This document shows positions 61,536 to 64,000 of a DNA stretch of 64,000 nucleotides, piece after piece. The notes beneath the pieces are model-generated. The model saw only the letters and a program-made list of their open reading frames with translations, searched no databases and was not told the origin of the DNA. The translations under genes and the position numbers were made by a program. This DNA is from Parvibaculum sp. (GTDB taxonomy: Bacteria; Pseudomonadota; Alphaproteobacteria; Parvibaculales; Parvibaculaceae), in the NCBI RefSeq assembly GCF_019635935.1, contig NZ_JAHBYN010000001.1, positions 2,943,532 through 3,007,531 of the forward strand. Reading direction: 5' to 3'. The stretch's first letter is position 1. Every line of letters starts with the position of its first letter.

Positions 61536-62213
61536 ATGAAGCAATCGATTGCCGCCGCCGTCGCGCTCGCGCTTTTCCTTGGCTCGCCGGCCGCTCTCGC
61601 GGCGCAGGAACCGGCGGACGTTCCCCCTGCATCCACGGCGCCAGTCCCCGGCGGCGTCTACACGCTCGACAAGTCGCATGCCAGCCTGATCTTCCGCGTC
61701 AGCCATATGGGCTTCTCGAACTACACGGGGCGGTTTGCGACTTTCGACGCGACACTCGACATCGATCCGCAAAATCCGGCCGCCGCAAAACTCGAAGCGA
61801 CCGTCGACCCGGCCTCGCTCGCGGTCGAAAACCCGCCTGCGGGCTTTCTCGAATCCCTGCTCGGACCGGACTGGTTCAACGTTGCGCAATTTCCCGAGAT
61901 GATCTTCCGCTCGACGAAAATCGAAATGACCGGCGACGACACCGCCCGCGTCACCGGCGACCTGACGTTGCATGGCATCACGCTGCCGGTTGTCTTCGAC
62001 GCGAAGTTCAACGGCGGCTATGCCGGCCATCCCTTCGATCCGAACGCGCGCATCGGTTTCTCGGCCCGCGGCTCGCTCTCGCGCTCGGCCTTCGGCATCG
62101 CCTACGGCGTACCGGAGGAGGGCTCGACAATGGGTGTCGGCGACCCGGTGGAATTCATCATCGAAGCCGAATTCACCGGCCCCGCATGGGCCGATGCGCC
62201 GAAGGCGGAGTGA
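61536..62213 (+). CDS. YceI family periplasmic lipid-binding protein
   Basis: A 225-residue exported protein: signal peptide ending PAALAAQ, then GVYTLDKSHASLIFRVSHMGFSNYTGRFATFDATLDID and LTLHGITLPVVFDAKFNGG, the YceI beta-barrel hallmarks. Such proteins bind isoprenoid or long-chain lipids and are often induced under stress. It ends the ArsR-VOC-SRPBCC-YceI operon, 6 bp before the convergent MFS stop. Confidence 0.93.
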   Translation: MKQSIAAAVALALFLGSPAALAAQEPADVPPASTAPVPGGVYTLDKSHASLIFRVSHMGFSNYTGRFATFDATLDIDPQNPAAAKLEATVDPASLAVENPPAGFLESLLGPDWFNVAQFPEMIFRSTKIEMTGDDTARVTGDLTLHGITLPVVFDAKFNGGYAGHPFDPNARIGFSARGSLSRSAFGIAYGVPEEGSTMGVGDPVEFIIEAEFTGPAWADAPKAE

Positions 62214-62219
62214 GGCCGC

Positions 62220-63476
62220 TCACTCCATCTCCGCCTTGTAGCTCCAGATCGGCGAGAGGAAATAAAGCGCGGCGAGGATACCGACCATGATCGTTGCCGG
62301 CACCAGCACGGCGTCGAAAATGCCGAGCCAGCCGACAAGCAGGCCCATCGTCAACGCGCCGATGGGTGCGCCGCCCGAAAAGCCGAGCTGATAGGCCGCG
62401 AGCACGCGCGCCCGGTGGCTTTCAGGTGCGGCGATCTGCACGATGGTGCGTCCCATCGTCATCGTCGTGCCGGCGCCCATGCCCCACCAGAAAACCAGCA
62501 CGCAGATCATCCAGAACGGCATCGGGAAGTGGAACAGCGCCAGGATGACGAGGCCGCTCGCCAGCGAGCCCATCATCATGCGCCCGCGATGGCCGATATG
62601 GCCGATACGGAGCAGCGCCATGTTGACGACGATCGTGCCGCCCCAGAAACAGATATTGATGATCGCGAACTTGACCGTGAACTCGGCCGCCGATGTCAGG
62701 TAGATGTCGCGGATCATCAAGGGCAGAACGACAAGGAAGCTGCCGACATAAAAAAGCCCGACCGCGAAATTGAGGCCGATCACCGTGGCGACGATCGGAA
62801 CGGCGGCGGCCGTCTTGATGCCGTCGACGATTTGCGCGAACCGGCTTTCGGTACTGGCGGCATTGCTCGGCGGCAGTGGCGTGAGTTTCAACGACGCGAA
62901 CAACCCCGTCAGCATGATGACGGCCTGGAAGATCAGCAGCGCCGGCGTGCCGGTCAGCGCGGCAAGCGCCGCGATCAGCATGCCGACAAGCTGCGAGCCC
63001 ATCTGCACGCCCATCGCCATCGTGACGGCCTGTTGAATGCCGGTCTCGGCGACGCGCGTGAGTGCCGAGTCGCGCGCCGGAATCGCGAAGGCGCTGAGCG
63101 TTCCCATCGTCAGGGCAAAGACGATCAGCGAGGCATAGGTGAGGTTGCCCGAAAGATAGATGCCGGCCAGCACCAGCGGCGGCAGCGCCGACAGGAAATG
63201 CACGCGGATCAGAATGCGCCGCGCATCGCCGTGATCGGCAACGGTGCCGCCGAGCAGCATGAAGAGCAGCGCTGGCGCCATCAGCGACATTTGCGCGATG
63301 CCGACCCGCGCCGCCGGTTCGTGCAGCACCTGCGTTACGAGAAACGGAAAGATGACGAATTGGATGCCGAGGCTGACGAACCAGCTCGCCTGTCCACCGA
63401 GATAGAAATTGAGACGCTGCCGCCGCGCCGCGGCCGCATCGCCATTGGCGGCGGCCATCCCTTCATGCGCCGTCAT
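62220..63476 (-). CDS. MFS transporter (2)
   Basis: A 418-residue inner-membrane carrier with about twelve helices. The first loop is LLGGTVADHGDARRILIRVH and FAIPARDSALTRVAE matches the same region of MFS transporter 1, so the two are paralogues. The start is ATG 63476, seven bases after GGGAGGA; a TTG at 63497 is less likely. The C-terminus is LYFLSPIWSYKAEME. Confidence 0.88.
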   Translation of the reverse strand: MTAHEGMAAANGDAAAARRQRLNFYLGGQASWFVSLGIQFVIFPFLVTQVLHEPAARVGIAQMSLMAPALLFMLLGGTVADHGDARRILIRVHFLSALPPLVLAGIYLSGNLTYASLIVFALTMGTLSAFAIPARDSALTRVAETGIQQAVTMAMGVQMGSQLVGMLIAALAALTGTPALLIFQAVIMLTGLFASLKLTPLPPSNAASTESRFAQIVDGIKTAAAVPIVATVIGLNFAVGLFYVGSFLVVLPLMIRDIYLTSAAEFTVKFAIINICFWGGTIVVNMALLRIGHIGHRGRMMMGSLASGLVILALFHFPMPFWMICVLVFWWGMGAGTTMTMGRTIVQIAAPESHRARVLAAYQLGFSGGAPIGALTMGLLVGWLGIFDAVLVPATIMVGILAALYFLSPIWSYKAEME

Positions 63477-63532
63477 CGCGGCTCCTCCCGAACTCAATTC
63501 ATTTTTGGAACTGTATCACGCGCAAGGAATTT

Positions 63533-64000
63533 TCAAGCCCCCGCGAGACGCATCATGCTGTCATGGGTGTGAATTTGCCGTCCCGTGACGCCGGTTGACG
63601 CAGCGGCGCGCATGGCGCGGGCGACATTTTCGGCGCGTATCGAACGATAGGCGCGCGCCGGCCCGAGCATCAACGCATTGAGAACGGGCGAGACGATTTT
63701 GCCGAGGGCTTCGACGGGCCGCGATTCCGTACGTTCGCCGATCAGCAGGCCGGGGCGGAAAATATGCAAGGTCTCGAATCCGAGCGCGCCAAGTGCCTGT
63801 TCCGTCTCGCCTTTGACGCGCGAATAGAAAACGGAGGAGGCGGGGTCGGCGCCGATCGACGAGACGAGCAGCAGCCGTTTCGCGCCGCGCGCCTTCGCGG
63901 CTTTCGCAAAGGCGACGATGTAGTCGTGATCGACCTTGCGAAAGGCATCCTGACTGCCGGCGGTCTTGATGGTGGTGCCGAGTGCGCAAAAGGCGTCGTC
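63533..64000 (-). CDS. NAD(P)-binding oxidoreductase, HTATIP2-like (cut by window edge)
   Basis: The last 155 residues of a Rossmann-fold protein; the N-terminal part lies beyond the right end. Visible are CALGTTIKTAGSQDAFRKVDHDYIVAFAKAAKARGAKRLLLVSSIGAD, SVFYSRVKGETEQALGALGFETLHIFRPGLLIGERTE and ARAMRAAASTGVTGRQIHTH, the pattern of atypical SDR proteins like HTATIP2. YSRVKGE holds the YxxxK active site. The role is unknown. Confidence 0.85.
   Translation of the reverse strand, partial: DDAFCALGTTIKTAGSQDAFRKVDHDYIVAFAKAAKARGAKRLLLVSSIGADPASSVFYSRVKGETEQALGALGFETLHIFRPGLLIGERTESRPVEALGKIVSPVLNALMLGPARAYRSIRAENVARAMRAAASTGVTGRQIHTHDSMMRLAGA

Overview
The window looks like chromosomal DNA of a GC-rich alphaproteobacterium of the Hyphomicrobiales/Parvibaculum type. 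This is inferred from gene content, not from a marker gene. The signs are many acyl-CoA ligases and enoyl-CoA hydratases, several TauD/TfdA dioxygenases, nitronate monooxygenases, a CsgH-type curli protein, a DUF3309 peptide and betaine-lipid genes (btaAB). Most genes are densely packed with ordinary GC-rich codon use. One stretch, about 25.2-30.9 kb, is visibly more AT-rich.

Layout. 1-13.6 kb: end of an amidase gene, two acyl-CoA ligases, a DUF1499 membrane protein, an MBL hydrolase, a MarR regulator, small membrane and lipoprotein genes, a PLP lyase of the sphingosine-phosphate-lyase type whose ribosome-binding site sits inside a perfect hairpin, a probable copper operon (DUF2946, TonB receptor, YcnI) and a divergent pair of enoyl-CoA hydratases. 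13.6-17.4 kb: btuB under a cobalamin riboswitch, a glutathione transferase, a small exported protein, tRNA-Pro and tRNA-Gln. 17.4-19.1 kb: curli genes (csgH and two curlins). 19.1-25.0 kb: an asymmetric heterodimeric ABC exporter and btaA-btaB.

25.0-32.2 kb: a two-partner secretion pair (TpsB transporter, very long TpsA exoprotein) sits between two copies of the last 161 bp of a glutaryl-CoA dehydrogenase gene. The intact gene is on the right and a remnant on the left, so the pair reads as an acquired island placed at a gene 3' end. It is the most unusual structure in the window.

32.2-52 kb: two LysR systems, two nitronate monooxygenases, a Crp/Fnr regulator divergent from tandem TauD-like dioxygenases, an EamA transporter, two serine hydrolases, a GH5 glycosidase, and an IclR-modCBA block divergent from TauD-DUF1214-DUF1254. 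The same palindrome lies upstream of iclR and between modA and tauD. 52-64 kb: oligopeptidase B, MsrB, MaoC hydratase, an OmpA-like lipid-anchor-free protein, another acyl-CoA ligase divergent from an enoyl-CoA hydratase, two paralogous MFS carriers enclosing an ArsR-VOC-SRPBCC-YceI operon, and the end of an NAD(P)-binding oxidoreductase.

Together the genes suggest a respiratory heterotroph with broad lipid, organic-acid and xenobiotic catabolism, able to replace phospholipids with betaine lipids and to make curli-like fibres and a secreted adhesin-like protein. No CRISPR array, rRNA, transposase or integrase gene was recognised.
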